A stretch of DNA of 64,000 nucleotides from Puccinia triticina. Its lineage: Eukaryota > Basidiomycota > Pucciniomycetes > Pucciniales > Pucciniaceae. How positions within the stretch are numbered: the first letter of the stretch is position 1; each line of letters opens with the position of its first letter. The stretch lies in the NCBI RefSeq assembly GCF_026914185.1, contig NC_070560.1, positions 1,028,001 through 1,092,000 of the forward strand. The letters are read 5' to 3'. Of this stretch, positions 45,067-57,634 are shown piece by piece. Below the pieces are notes generated by a model, which saw only the letters and a program-made list of their open reading frames with translations, was not told the DNA's origin and did no database searches. The position numbers were made by a program, and so were the translations under genes.

Positions 45067-46715
45067 CTTCCGGGTCCTCAATCGAGTCGCAGTTCTGGTT
45101 GCGTTTGCGTGCAGTGAGCCGGCTGCGACAAGCGGGTACCGTGACATATATGCCGAGCGGGCCGGGGCGGCCCGGGCCCATCAAGAATACCCTAGCCACC
45201 TCTAGCCACCCTCAGCGCAAGGTGACCCCCCGCCCTCCTGAGTCCTTGGCCGCCATGAACATGGCAAAAGAAATACCAACCAACAGAAGTGCGAGGACGC
45301 TGGTCTTCTGTTTGTGCTGGAGAGATTCAGGGAAGAGTGGGGCTATCTCGGAGTGTCCACTCCCAGCATCCAAACCGCACAAGGCACTGCCTTGCTACTG
45401 TAGGTGCATGCGGTGAAATTCTGGCACCAGCTTGCAGCCATTGGGCTTCTACAGGCAGAGCACAACCTTGTGACCATGGTTTTATTTGCAGGCCACAGGG
45501 ACGGTTCGGTCGCCAGCTTGCTTTCGGCCCCGGCATCCCCAATCGCAAACCTATAGGATTCATGAAGGGCGTCTTTCTCCGACTTCCAGGTCTGGGTTTC
45601 TTCTACCAATTTTAATGATTGACATATCTTTTATTGCCTGCAATGTTTGTCATTGAAGGCTAATTTTGACTGCTTGGATTGAATCGTGACAGTGGCCGGG
45701 TACTGTAACACTTGCACAGATTATCTCTCTGCTAGTCCGAGTCGTGGCTTGCCCTTCGACTTTTGCTTATGCACTACCTGCAGCGAGCAAAAATCCCTGT
45801 TTCCTCTCTGCAAACTGGCCAGCCCGACTGTATCCTTGGAGCATCTTGTTGTACCCAGCGGCTTTCAAAGGTTCTCCAACGAGTTTTGCCAGTTTGCGCG
45901 GTCGGAGTCAGGCCTGTAGCTGGCTGGACGCTTTGAAACCCATTAAAGGCGAGATCGATCAAGCACATTCAGCCGTACTTTCGTTTCGCGCCGGTGTGAC
46001 TCGCCAGTCTTATTCAGTATTGATACCGTGAAGCTTATCTGCTGCACAAACTGGGCGCCAAGTGGTCTGGTCACGTTGAAATTCCTCCAAAGCTGCCAAG
46101 CTCCATGGACCCGGTAAAACTTATGGGAATAGTGCTGAAGATAAAGCTTATTCCTGATCGCCTGTTCCTGCAGCAGGTGTCAATGTTTTCGGTGTAACCT
46201 CAAGCCCCGCCGTTACAGATTTGGGACCATGTAGTGAACACAACCCGTGCTCTTCCTTGAAGTTAGATCTGCCCACGGCAGTGATACTTCAGCGAGTCAA
46301 CTGCGACAGCTGGTCTTTCCAGTCGATACAGATTTCTTATGAAACGATTATCTGGGCATACACTTTCCAACTAGATTATCCAGCGATAGAGTCCAGCCTC
46401 AGCGGGGTCGATTCGTGGAAGAAAGCTGGTGTTTTCAGTGGTTCATGCTGTCTACAGATGTCGGATTGAGATGAGGAGATTGAAAGATGTACACATTTTG
46501 CGAAACGGTGAGAGCCGAGTCATGAAACAAAGATGCCCACCGTGCTTGCGCTTCTTGTTGTGTCAGCTTGAAGGCGGGATAAATAGCTGGGGAGTTGCGG
46601 CGGCAGTTAGCCCATCACCCAACGATAAAAGCCAACCAACTCAGAGAACCTACCGATACCTTATCAGGATTATACAGTAAATTATTAGCATTTCCGAGTC
46701 AGCTCACCCTCAGTC
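45067..46715. other. Intergenic between divergent MEMO1 and secreted-protein genes
   Basis: Overlapping plus ORFs at 45686-46031 and 46221-46469 show no recognisable domain. A TATA-like ATAAATAG at 46579-46586 lies 130 bp before the secreted-protein ATG. The equivalent in copy 2 is 57635-59283. Confidence 0.4.
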
Positions 46716-49700
46716 ATGTTGGGCTTCACACAGCTCTTGATTACTCTCTACCTCCTACATCATGGCATGGTCATGGCCCACCCGCTTTCGCCCGGCGAAG
46801 CCCTTGCAAAAAGAGGGCTCGGAGGTGCGCCGCCTGCATATGCCCGCCATCGCGTTCTAACGAAGAGGATGGAAGTGTTGGGCTCGAAGGGTAGGTGAAG
46901 GTCCTTGTGACATCATTATCATCGCCTAGAATTCGCTTGATTTATGATGATCGTGGTTCTTCAATTGATTCCTTGATATAGGCACAGCGAGCGTGTTAGA
47001 TTCAGGTTGGTACTACAGACCCATCTCCGTGTTTGCTTCCGTTTGTCTAGGCGAAATAAGTCCGCTGAGCCTTCTTCGTTCCTTACCTCGACATAGCTTC
47101 CCAAACAAGTGGGGCTGCGTCTCATACCGCAGACGGATTCACCAAATTAGAGGGTGAGTGCTGTTGCCTTCCTTCAAGTTATTGGAAGTAAATCCTGGAG
47201 TATTTTCAAAACACATTCTTATAATGGACTGCCCTCTACATTCATTGGCCACCAGATTCGGGAACGCCAGGTCATACTGTGGTTACACCGGAACCGCCCA
47301 CCGGCCCAGCATTTGATGATCAGCAACGTGAGTTCCGCAATCAAAATTGGAGCAGTCTCCTCGGGATTGAGAAGTGCTGAGTCGACTTGAGTTTGTCCGG
47401 CCACCAGTTCCACCCCACCAGAACTTGAGGCCAGATGATAATGTGGTTACAGTTGACCCGCCCACCAATACAGCATCTCATGACCAGAACGGTGAGTCCC
47501 GCAATCAAAATCGGCCCAGTTACCTTGAAACTGATGAATTTGTTACCAGTGCCACCCCACAACAACCTAGATGGAATTGAAACCCCATACCAAGGTATAC
47601 CTTCTACCTTTTTTTGTGAACCCAACCGAGATTTTGACAATATTCTGATGCGGCGTCCTTCCGAAATAATGCACATCCATAACCAGTAACACTGAAGGGT
47701 GGATTGTTACAAGCTGAAATAATTGGTCAAGCCTTCGATGAAGTAAGGAATACATTGCAGCAGATAAATGAAGAAAACAAAACCATAGAAAATACACTGC
47801 ATGAGCAAATTCCAAGCAATTCCAATCCTCCAGTTGAACCTGGTCAATCACCCACTGGTGAGCCAGGTGGAGGAAATCCTCATGATGAACGTCAGTGGAA
47901 AATAATACTCTTTTGATTTGACTCCATTCAAATTGTTTTTTGACTCCAAACCTTGGCGATTGTCTTCCGCACAAAAGGCGTTCCAACCATGGGCAATGAT
48001 GCCAGAGGTGGTGGAAAAGGTTCCAAAGACCAACCTTCTGGGGGTGAGTCACAAAAAATTATACCCACTTGATCTCTTGATGACTCATTTTCGCTGCCCA
48101 TCCGTTCAAAACGGTTTTCGCAACCGAGATGCTGACAATCTTTGAATGTGACGCGATTTGAAATTTGTAGAAGATCAAACCAATGCAGCGGGGGATGAAA
48201 ATGTCGAACCTTCCGGAGGTGAGTGGCAAACATTAAAACCTGCTGGCTTGGATTTATTAGGTTTTTTCCCTTCCTGATTGTTGAAAATGGTTTCTGATTT
48301 GTAGAACCAACAGGAGATGCAAGTGACTCTCGTCAGGAACCACCGCAGGCCTCTGGGGATGGCCAGACACACGGTCAATCTGACAGAGATTTTCAACAAG
48401 AGAATCCTGGAAGGGAACCTTCTCATCTGGAGATCCCAGAAGAAGCAGAAGAAGAATTAAGGAAAGCTCGTCAAAAACCAAAGGATGAAGCAATCCGGAA
48501 GAGAGCACAAGAGAAAGCGGAAAGAATGAGGAAACAACAACAGGAGCAAAATTTCAAACCTCCATCAAAACCAGTTCAATCGACCACAGGTGAATCAGGT
48601 GTAGAAGATCCTCAAAATGGCCGTAAGTGGAGGATAATTTTGTTTCAATTTGATACAATCGTAACTGTATGTTGACTTCAATTCATAAATATTTTACAAT
48701 TCCGCGCAAAAGGGGGTCCAACCACGGATGATAATCCGACAGGGGATGGCAGTAGTTCCAATGACCAACCTTCTGGGGGTGAGTCACAATAATTGAAACC
48801 TACTTAATCTTTTGATGACTCTTCTTCCCTGAACACCTTTTGAAAATTTTCGTTGATTCGTAGGCTCCGAAGGAAGTGCAAGTGGCCCTCTCAAAACAGA
48901 ACAGCAGGACTCCAGGGCTCAAAATAATCAAAACAACTCCGACAACGAAGATCTTCTTCCTTCAAGCGAATTCGTAAAAGGTATTTTGAAAAAGCAACAA
49001 GAAGAAAAAAAGAAAGCTGAGGAGCTGAAGAGACAACAAGCCCAAAAGTTAAAAGAGTTGGAAGAGCAACGCCGAAGAGAAAACCCTTTGGATCGACCAG
49101 AGCAATCAACCATGGGGAACCCAAGTGCAGGAAATACTCAAGGTAAAGGTAAGTGTAAAACTTCTTTTGTTATGAATTCAACTCAATTATTTGTTACATT
49201 TTAATTTTTCTCTTCCACTTACAAGGGGATCCAAATGTGGATGATCCCACTTCAGGGACTGGAAGTGGATCCAATTCCCAGCCTTCTGGCGGTAAGTCAA
49301 TTTATACCCACTTGATTTGTTGTTGACTTCTTTTACCTGGCCGCTTGTTGAAATTTTTCGTGGATTTTTATGCTCAAAAGGAGGTGAAAGTAGTCGTCAG
49401 AACACAAGCCAGCAGGGCTCCAGTACACAAAATAATCAAAATAACTCCGGCAACAGAAACCAACCTGAGAGCGATGCGCAACGAAAAACACGAGAGGATC
49501 AGGAAAGAAAAAGTAGACAGCAAGCTGAGGAGGAAAATAAGAAGAGAGAAGAAGCCCGGTTAGCAAGAGAGAGAAGAGAAGCTGAGATCAGACGGGAAAA
49601 GGAGGAGAGGAAATTAAAAGAAGAAGCTGAGAGAAAGAGACAGCAAGAGCAAGAAGAAGCCGAAAGAAGACAACAACAGGAAACAGAACAGGCCGAAAGA

Positions 49701-50315
49701 AGAAGACAACAAGAGGGGAATGGAAATCAAAATGGTATGCTTATACATTACTTTTACCTTATTACCTATAATAGTTATCCTCTTGCTTCAAGACTGGAAT
49801 AGTTTTTTACTGAAGTTTGATTTATATCTCCAGGCAACCAGCACACAGAAATTCCACATGAGGAAAGTGCTCGTGATGGAAATCCCACAGCTAGCACTGA
49901 ACCACATGCAACAAGCCATGTTGAAGGAGATAGTGGAAAAGTCCCTCCAACTACCAAAGAAAATGAAATCGACGCGGAAGCTGGGAACAAACTCCGAGAA
50001 GCAAATCAAAAGCATGGAGAACAGAAACCAAAAGGTTTCTTTCTGTCTGCTTTGCACAAATTAGTGGAGAAGTTCAAAATGATGTGCAATAGGTTGATGA
50101 ACTTCCTGTGCAGGCGGAAAAAAAGCTCTCTCAATCCAAGCGATAAGATGAACAATGTGCTCTGTAAAGATGAACCCTACAACCCGTCTAATGAGTCTGC
50201 GGACATCAAAGCTGCCAGAGAAGCTGAACAAGGTAAACTCCGCCCTAAAGAAGCAAATGCAAATGAGAGGGACCCGCTTTATGTTATCCCAGATCGTGAA
50301 GCCAAGCCTAACTAG
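46716..50315 (+). CDS. Modular secreted protein, 15 exons with all introns phase 1, copy 1
   Basis: Exons: 46716-46890, 46982-47005, 47097-47153, 47256-47327, 47435-47491, 47571-47594, 47687-47890, 47978-48043, 48171-48218, 48305-48622, 48713-48778, 48864-49148, 49226-49291, 49381-49734 and 49834-50315. They total 2,298 nt, 765 aa. Every intron is GT-AG (77-127 nt) and phase 1, so each internal exon can be lost or duplicated without a frameshift. The start MLGFTQLLITLYLLHHGMVM is a signal peptide. LAKR and LTKR (residues 30-33 and 48-51) look like Kex2 sites. Exons 4 and 5 are related (TVVTPEPPTG/NVVTVDPPTN). Exons 8, 11 and 13 are each exactly 66 bp and encode P..(D/N)D...G.GS.S.DQPSG variants. 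Exons 10, 12 and 14 encode Lys/Glu/Gln/Arg-rich coiled-coil stretches. The last exon has a KGFFLSALHKLVEKFKMMCN segment. No family is recognised; surface or effector function is inference. Confidence 0.85.
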
Positions 50316-52372
50316 GCTGCCCTGGAATTCCTTCTCCAGAATCCCATACCCTGTAGGGAACTAACAATTATTAGGATTGAAACCTCACTGGTATTTCAAG
50401 TTTAAAAACAGATGTTTTTCACTCATTCAGTTTAGATTCCCTCTTCATTCTCAAATCCACCATTTTTGCTTAAAAGTCAAGTTTGATGCTATTTCTGGCT
50501 CCTATTCTAGATAAATTCGATGAATGACCAAAACCTCTGTTTTTACTTGATCTTAGGTTGAGAGTTCAAATATTTTCTTTGGTCACAATTTCCATCATTT
50601 TTTGCTGAGTTGTAGTTTCACATTGATATCCATTCTCTCATTTTCTGCCCTTCTTTCTTTATAAATCTTCACATAAATTGGGTTGTGATTTTTCTCTGTG
50701 GCCATTTTTGTTACATACTGTCAGGTTTGGAACAGAAAGGGCTTTCTTCTTCAAATAAGCAAAACATTTGTCATGAATCTAAATTCTTTAGGTCAAAGAT
50801 ACCATTCTTAAAAAATAAAAAATAAAATTGAGAAGAAATGATCTCATGATAAAAATCCCTTCCAATTGCCAAGGAACATTTGAGGTGAATAGATGTGAAG
50901 CTTATTCCAGTCATTATTCAAACCATACATCCAATACCAAGTTGTGTAATTGGGCCTCCCTATGATAATAAAAGGGGAAAATTTGTCTCAAGTGGAGTAC
51001 TTTTGGTTTATCACTGGACTTGAAAAATATGTTACTCAAAATCACCTGCCTCACATTGCTCACAAACTTTGCCTGGTCCACTACAAGAAGAAGTTGTGTA
51101 ACTAATTCCAGTTGACATTCAATATAGTCCAGAATAATTGCTGTTGTAACTCTACCCCATTGTACCACAATGTTTATTTGCACAGTCACTGTGCAACATG
51201 CACATCAACTGTGCATTGAAGCTTGTTTGAGTTAACCTTAGATAAATTTCAAAGAATACCACCAGCTGCCTCAGAGTTCCTGCATGTTAAATGGTGGCAG
51301 TTGCTTGAATTTTTCTTCTAGTGGTGAGATCTTGAAACTTGGATTTTCATACTCATTCCTTGTTCCCCATAATTGTTTCTCACTCACTCTTCTCCATGAT
51401 TCTTTTTGTGTTTCATTCAGATAAGATCTTTAATCTATTAATAGCATCTCCATTATGGTATTTCTTGACTCACAGTCATGTCATTTACTCCCTGGCTTGT
51501 ATTCTCAGACCCCTGTCTAGGAGGGGCTGATTTTCTCTCCTGTGATTTCCTGGATTTAGATACTTCATTTTGTTTTTTTACAAAATCTAAATTAAGCTGA
51601 TAGAGCAGAATAGCTCAGAGTCTTGCTAAAAATACCACATCCAATCCCAAGAAAAACAAAAAAACCAAATGGTAATGTTGATCTGAAAACTTCCATTTGT
51701 GGTGGCACAAAATGTCTCCCAGAGAATCCCAGACTGTTTTTCCCAGGAATGAAAAGTGAGAAGCCATCCAGAAGAGGCCTTCCAGATGTCTAAAAATTAT
51801 GTGAGTTTTTTTTTATTTATAATTTTCAAGTCTTATTTCCAAGCTCTCCAATCAAATGCAACCCACAAAGTAGGAATTAATTTCTATCAGCCCTGAACCA
51901 AAGGGGATGGGACTTTCATCTATGCAGTAGTATTGGCCCTCATTGCTAGTATGTATTACCAACTATTGCACCAAGTATGATTTTTTACTCCCAGGACTAG
52001 TTGCGTTGGGAAGTCAAAGCCCTTTAGAATGATGCAAAATTCTGAACTAAATGGTTTACCTACGAGTGGCAATCTCACAACACTCTGTAACAAACCACCA
52101 ACCTCAAGTATTGAAAAACTCATTTTGAAGCTCTAAATTTCCAGTTCATTACAGTGATTGTGATTCTCAATTGGCCATCTGCGCAAAAAAAAATTGTAAT
52201 GTGTTTTTGGTCCTTTGTTGTTAAAGTAAAGTGTGTAGTACTACAGTATCTGCTTGTTAGAAGATTGTAAGAAGAGAATAGAATGCTTGGTGGATTTAGT
52301 AAGACAAAATCTAAAGATTGGGGAATTGGTACAAATGCGAATGGTATTGAAAAGTAATGTACACCCGGAATA
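50316..52372. other. Intergenic, no gene recognised apart from a MITE
   Basis: AT-rich, with no convincing ORF. It contains the MITE at 51079-51323. The stretch 51433-52372 has no counterpart inside the window because copy 2 is cut. Confidence 0.4.
51079..51323. mobile_element. CACTA-like MITE, copy 1
   Basis: Ends CACTACAAGAAGAA and, inverted, CACTAGAAGAAAAA. The internal hairpin GCACAGTCACTGTGC is shared with the element at 23109-23355. The flanking triplets (GTC/GTG) do not match exactly. Confidence 0.6.
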
Positions 52373-52984
52373 CTATTTGCTTTTAGGACAGCGAAGCCCG
52401 TCGACACAAATCACGTTGGGATCATTGTCGTGGTAGCTCACAGACAGAGACTTGGGCCATGGTTTACACTTCATTGTACGCTCTTTGGCGCTCTCAGCCT
52501 TCCCGCAAGAGCAGCCTGAGACTGCTTGGTAGTAATTGTTTTCAATTCCAGCATCTCGTTGGAACAGGCCTTGCTCCATGACTCCTAGTTTCTCGCCTGA
52601 ATTCTTGTCACAAATGGCAGTCTAAAGATGTTTGTTAGAGTAAAGATTGAGTATCAAATCAGTGTCACATTATGGCCAGCTCACTTCTAAGCTGAAGGAG
52701 CTCGTCAAAACTAGCTCAAGTCGAAGAAATATTATTCGGGTAGCTCAAACACACCTGTTGGGTGCCCTTCTCCAAGGTGGCGATATCGTAGCCTTTGAGC
52801 AAACTCAGATACTCCTTTGAAATCTGCGGGCATTCTGCTTTGCCCTCCTCATTTCTTCCTGTTGCGCACATCATAGGTTTGTCTGGGGGTTGCTGGGCGA
52901 TAGCTGGCCAAAGATTTTCTACGCATGATAGGTAGATATTATCATCTCCGGCTCTATTACAGTAGCATTCCCCCCCTTGTGATT
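52373..52984 (-). pseudogene. Cys-rich secreted-type protein, 5' end lost at the duplication junction
   Basis: Last exon 52621-52373, penultimate exon 52755 to about 52970, with an intron of 133 nt (GTGTGT...CTTTAG). The encoded fragment is rich in Cys: CYCNRAGDD, LSCVENLW, MMCATG, AECPQ, AICDK, GCSCGK, MKCKP, VICVDG and LRCPKS, ending at a stop. No signal peptide is visible because the upstream part is missing: the open frame runs into the junction at 52984/52985, where copy 2 begins. The pattern of Cys and Trp resembles small secreted proteins of rusts, but I recognise no named family. If exon 1 lies outside the duplicated unit, only the copy at the far end of copy 2 can be intact. Confidence 0.6.
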
Positions 52985-53066
52985 TCTGGTGAGAGCTGAA
53001 CTCACGACCTCAGCTTTGCTGAGACACATACTAGAGTGCTGCCTTTGTCAACTAGGCTACAGACGC
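52985..53066 (-). ncRNA. tRNA-like sequence, copy 2
   Basis: Identical to copy 1 inside the duplication. The last acceptor bases differ because they come from the other side of the junction (CAGAAAT instead of CAGACAC), so only four acceptor pairs remain. Confidence 0.5.
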
Positions 53067-53628
53067 TTGTGGCTGCCAGCTGGGTGGTTGGTTGATAGTG
53101 CTCATGGGTTGATCCAACACCCCTCCATACTGTGGTGATACATCATGGTAGCAGACTAACAGACAACTCAACAAGATTAGCTAAGAAAACTGAACATGAT
53201 GTGTAACCTTGAAGGGAAAAAAAGGATTCAAGGCTATCCAAGGGCACTTTATAGATTTACTCAACCCTCCCCCTAAGAAGGAAGTTGGATGATTTACTGC
53301 TCCGATTACAGGTTGAAGAAATTGGATAATAATTTTTTTTTTGAAAATGTGGTCCTCTCTGCAACATGGAAATCTTTTATTTGTTCATGAAAAGGGCAAA
53401 GCATGTGCTAAGTTGAGGGAGGAACTGGCAGATCACTGAAAGTTTTGGGAATTTGGCAAAACAAATCAAGTTCCTCCTGTGCCAACATTCACCCCTTGCA
53501 GGCAAGTCCCTCCTGCGGAGGTTGCGCTGCACACGACCTCGGCAAGAGGGACTGCATCAAGTTTGCTAACTATATATACTCTGTCTCAGCTTATAAGGCT
53601 GTGACCTGGGGTTTGGGTTGGGGCATGA

Positions 53629-54232
53629 GTGCTCAGCCCGCACCCTGAACCCCATATGCTTATAAGGAGAGATGTTCAATGGGCCTGGCTGGCCTCTGAT
53701 TTCTGGACATTTCACAAGACATTCATCATGGAGCATTATGGCCCGGGTGATCAGATCAAAGGAATTTTCTGTGTGATTGCTGCTGATTTTGAGGAGAAGC
53801 TGCCAGCTTCCTCAACTGCTCTAAATCCTCAAGCTACCCCTTCTAGTACTTCAACAAAGAAGAAAGGCTTCTTTAGCACTTTGGGATACCAAACAACTGC
53901 TTCATTACAGGGCATTCATGCAGAGATTGCTTGATGTCTGATGGAGGATCCCAAACCCAAAGGCATGAAGATCCTTGACTATTGGTGTACACAACAGAAA
54001 TGTTACCCCAAGGTGGCATCAATGGCACGTCAATTCCTTGCTATTCCAGCACCAAGTGCGGCCTCTGAGCGCGTGTTCTTTTCCGGAGGCCAAAGAATTG
54101 TTTCTTGGCAGCCATCTATCTGTCTTAGCACCAAGAAGCATTGAGCAGCTTTTGTGCATGAGGGACTGGTATCTGACTTTTGATGGCCCTTGTGGTTGTC
54201 TTACTACTAAGTTTCCCCTATTATTTTCATGA
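53629..54232 (+). pseudogene. hAT transposase C-terminal remnant, copy 2
   Basis: Same sequence as copy 1, including the TGA (53932-53934) and the frameshift, so both lesions predate the duplication. Confidence 0.85.
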
Positions 54233-54320
54233 TTTATCACACTTTTATTCCCCAGATTAACTTCTGTGAGTAGCTGGTGGCCATTTCTACTAATCAGAGC
54301 AACCAAACAGGACCCCGGAG

Positions 54321-54681
54321 AGCCCCTACCAAGCCGACATATGTGGCACGTATCCGGGGGACATTTTTTTGCAAAATGCTCCTGATGTAATTCAGCGGAA
54401 ACGTATCCAAATCAAATTTTTGTCCCAAGATGATCCTGATGTGGTCAGTATCTTTTTGGCATTTCCTAGAAACCAAAACCAAATATTTGGGTCTTGGGTT
54501 CAATTCCCACCCAAAAAAGGTTTTTTTTTGCCCCATTGTTCCCTTTAGGCCTTTATTGTTCAAAATCCTCCTTATGTACACCGTATCTAATATTCCGGGT
54601 CTAATTGGGAAAAACCCAATTTCCCCACGTATCCAAAACCCTGAATTCCAGGAATTTACATATGTCGGCTTGGTCGGGGCT
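54321..54681. mobile_element. MITE-like inverted-repeat element, copy 2
   Basis: Counterpart of 41752-42112 with three single-base transitions. Confidence 0.6.
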
Positions 54682-54732
54682 GTTTCTGCCCCTTGCCCCC
54701 TCTCCCCGGGGTTCGGGGTATTCCACGAGGCC

Positions 54733-55744
54733 ATGGCGAGCTCTGAGCCATTCCGTCCCTTGAAATCATCCGCAATGGCATCCCCCACCGCACGCTCGCC
54801 GGCGAAGAGCGCCTGGGCAGGCCTCGGCCTGCACAGCCACGTCCAGGCGAAGCTCGACCAGACCCCGTGAGCGACTAATTTCTGCAGAAACAGCACACAC
54901 ACACACACACACTGACCACCCCCACCCCAGCAGCCTCCGCCCAGACGACCTCCGCCGCCAGACCATCCACGCCATCCTCCACGCACACCACACCCACATC
55001 CGCATCCCCCCCGCAACCAGCACCACCCTCGTCCTCCACGCCGCCCTCCAGACAGTCCTCCGCAGCCACCCAACCCACCTCAACCACCCCTCCATCCTCC
55101 TCCTCGCCACCCACCCCGCCGCACTCCACCCCCATGCACGCGCCGCCGCCCGCCTCAGCCACTCCGCTCAGCCCGCCCAGCACGCCCCGCGCTCCCTCGA
55201 CGCCGACCTCCAGCTCGCCCGCGCCCCCGGACCACGCCCGCCGATCTGCATCACCACCCTCCCCCGCGCCGGCCTGCTCCTCCAGCACAACGCCCTCCAC
55301 CTCCACCCCCTCGCCATCCTCGTCCTCGACCTGCGCAGCCCGCCCGCCCTCAACCACCACTCAACCGCCGAGCTCCGCCCCCTCCTCACCGCCCTCCCCG
55401 CCCACGTCCAGCTCGTCGTCCTCCAGTCTCTCAACTCCCATCTCCCCCCCGCACTCGCCGCCCTCCTCGACCGCACCGTCGAACGCTCCATCAGGACCAA
55501 CCTCCAAGCCACCCCCGACCTCTCCTCCTCCTCCTCATCCGCCGAAGCCTCATCCAGCCCCGCCCTCTCCCTCATGATCCCCTCCCCCCCCCTCGCTCAC
55601 CACCACCACCACCACCACTCCCTCCCCCGGCCTCATCAACATCACAGACAGCTATCAGCACAAAGATCACCACCCCCTGCTCACATTCACCAACAGAAAA
55701 CACCCCCGGCCTATCTGAAAAAAACAAAAACAACCTATTCTTGA
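54733..55744 (+). CDS. DEAD-box-like RecA1 domain protein with eroded motifs, copy 2
   Basis: Exons 54733-54866 and 54931-55744. I see no coding difference from copy 1. It converges on the second MEMO1 gene, 0.4 kb away. Confidence 0.6.
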
Positions 55745-56142
55745 ATAACATCAATATATTCATGGTCTGACAGCAGCTGAATGCCTCTTGCTGACTGTGT
55801 AGTTCTCTCAAAAAAAAAAAAAACATTGTACTTCATAGAGCTGTACTTCTGTTGAATACTCATATCACTCAGAACGCTGTCTGTCTCTGTCTCTGTTTTT
55901 CATGGACCCATGACTCCTGCATGAAACCATCCTTCCAAGTGGAAACCCCCCTGGCAGTCCTGAGCGCCCGTCTTCTCCCAGCCACTCGCCTCCCCTGGAC
56001 AGCTTGACGAGGCTAAGATGTGAGCACTAAATTGCATGTCAACCCGTGCCTGGGTCGACTCGGGCTTGTGAAGTACAAAACACCACATAGGATGACTACG
56101 CAGGTACATGTGGGACAGATATACACAAAGACGGAGAGCAGA

Positions 56143-57634
56143 TCAGGCGGGATGTCTCAAGAAAGCGCTGGCGTAGCTGACGCTGCTGTCTTTGGCAGTG
56201 AGGCACTTGCCAGACTGCTCGTAGCGGACGAACTGCAGCTCCTGGGCGATGGCGGGGGAGGAGGCATGGAGGGCGGCCATGGCGGCGAGCAGGAGGCCGA
56301 TGGGGTGGCGGCCGCAGATCGTGTTGCGGGTCTCTTTGAGATGGCCGGCGAAGTGCGCGTGGGCGGCGGCGGGGTCGGGCAGCTCGATGGCCTCCATCGC
56401 CGCCCGGTCGAGCCGCGCGATCGACGCGTGGATCGGGAGGAGGCCTGGCGCGGCCGAGCGCGCCCCAAGCGTCTCGGCCGGCGCGCCCGTGCTCGGGTCC
56501 CGGTAGTACGTGTACGAGAAGCGCTGGCCCCTGCGCACACACAGACACACGGCCCGCGTGCGTCAGTATAACCTCCTTGCACGATCACGGGCGGGCGAGG
56601 AAAACAGCGGGCCATCTTACCAGTGGCAGAAGTCGCTCGACACCACGAAGAGGCTCTGCCGGTCGGCCAGGTAGGCCGCCAGCAGCGCGCCGTACTCGCG
56701 CTCCTCCGCGGCCCGGAGCGAGCCGACCAGGATCGGAACGATCTTGATGTCTTGGCTGATGCGTCCAAGGAGAGGCTAGCCAGCCCCTGAATCAGCGTCG
56801 GGCTTTTTTTTTTTTGGATTAAACTGGAGAAAGAATTACTGTTTACTCTTTGAAGACGTGGCGGATGTAGGGCAGATGGAGCTCGATGCTGTGCTCCTCC
56901 TCATCGGTCGTAAGGTCCATCTCGCTGAACAGGGCTGTCCCGCCCTTCAACGCTTTCAGCTCTTCGTTGACTGTGTGGAGGTAATTGTGGGTTAGCAACT
57001 CAGTCGCCCGGGGAAGAGCTGGAGGCTCGGACTGAACTCGCGGTGTCGACCGGCAGATTGCCCAACGGCGTTTCGTAGTCGGTGCATTTCGTCAGCGCAC
57101 AACAGTTGAGGTAGACGTGGTGGGCCGGACCGAGGATAAAGACCCGTTTTCTAAAATCCGGGAGAGAGCGAGAGGGGAAAGAAAGAGATCAGTCTTCAGG
57201 GGGGTTTCGGTCGGGCCGGTCGCAGTGAACGTCGGTGAGCGCACATCTGAGCGGGGTCGATGAGCTTGTAAGCCCAGGCAGCCGCCCTCCCGGAGTAGGC
57301 GTACCCAGCGTGTCTGTGGACGAGGGAGGGATCAGGCTCGGCGACCGGCACACCCACCCAGCTCTGCAACGTACGGGGCGATGATGGCGCGGCAGTCTTC
57401 CAGGGGCGCGGGCATGCACACCGACATCCACGGCTCGTCAGCATCCGCACCCTCGCCGGCCGGCGTATGGGCCTCGCCCAGCCAGCGCTCCAGCTCGCCC
57501 GCCAAGCGCTCCTCTGCATCAAACGGGTCCAGAGCCGTCTTCAGCTGTGTCCAGGCCATCATACGTAGAGCGCGCTCGGACTGACTGGATGCGGGGTACC
57601 ATGAGCCTGCGTGGGAGGCGGCTCGAGTCGTCAT
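56143..57634 (-). CDS. MEMO1: MEMO1 family protein, copy 2
   Basis: Exons 57634-57375, 57313-57245, 57150-57038, 56970-56847, 56755-56621 and 56530-56143. I see no difference from copy 1 in exons or splice sites, so both copies should encode the same protein. Confidence 0.93.

Larger units (their letters stand above)
40416..52984 (+). repeat. Large direct duplication, copy 1
   Basis: Identity with copy 2 starts abruptly at 40416 (TCTGGTGAGAGCTG). The offset is 12,569, becoming 12,568 after a 7C/6C difference at 43377-43383, and identity persists to the window end (51432 matches 64000). By eye I count about 11 changed bases in 11 kb. The period fits head-to-tail tandem copies meeting at 52984/52985. 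Confidence 0.9.

Noticed and set aside
52120..52407. 95-aa minus ORF downstream of the Cys-rich gene
   Set aside because: Different frame overlapping the 3' end of the Cys-rich coding sequence, with no support of its own.
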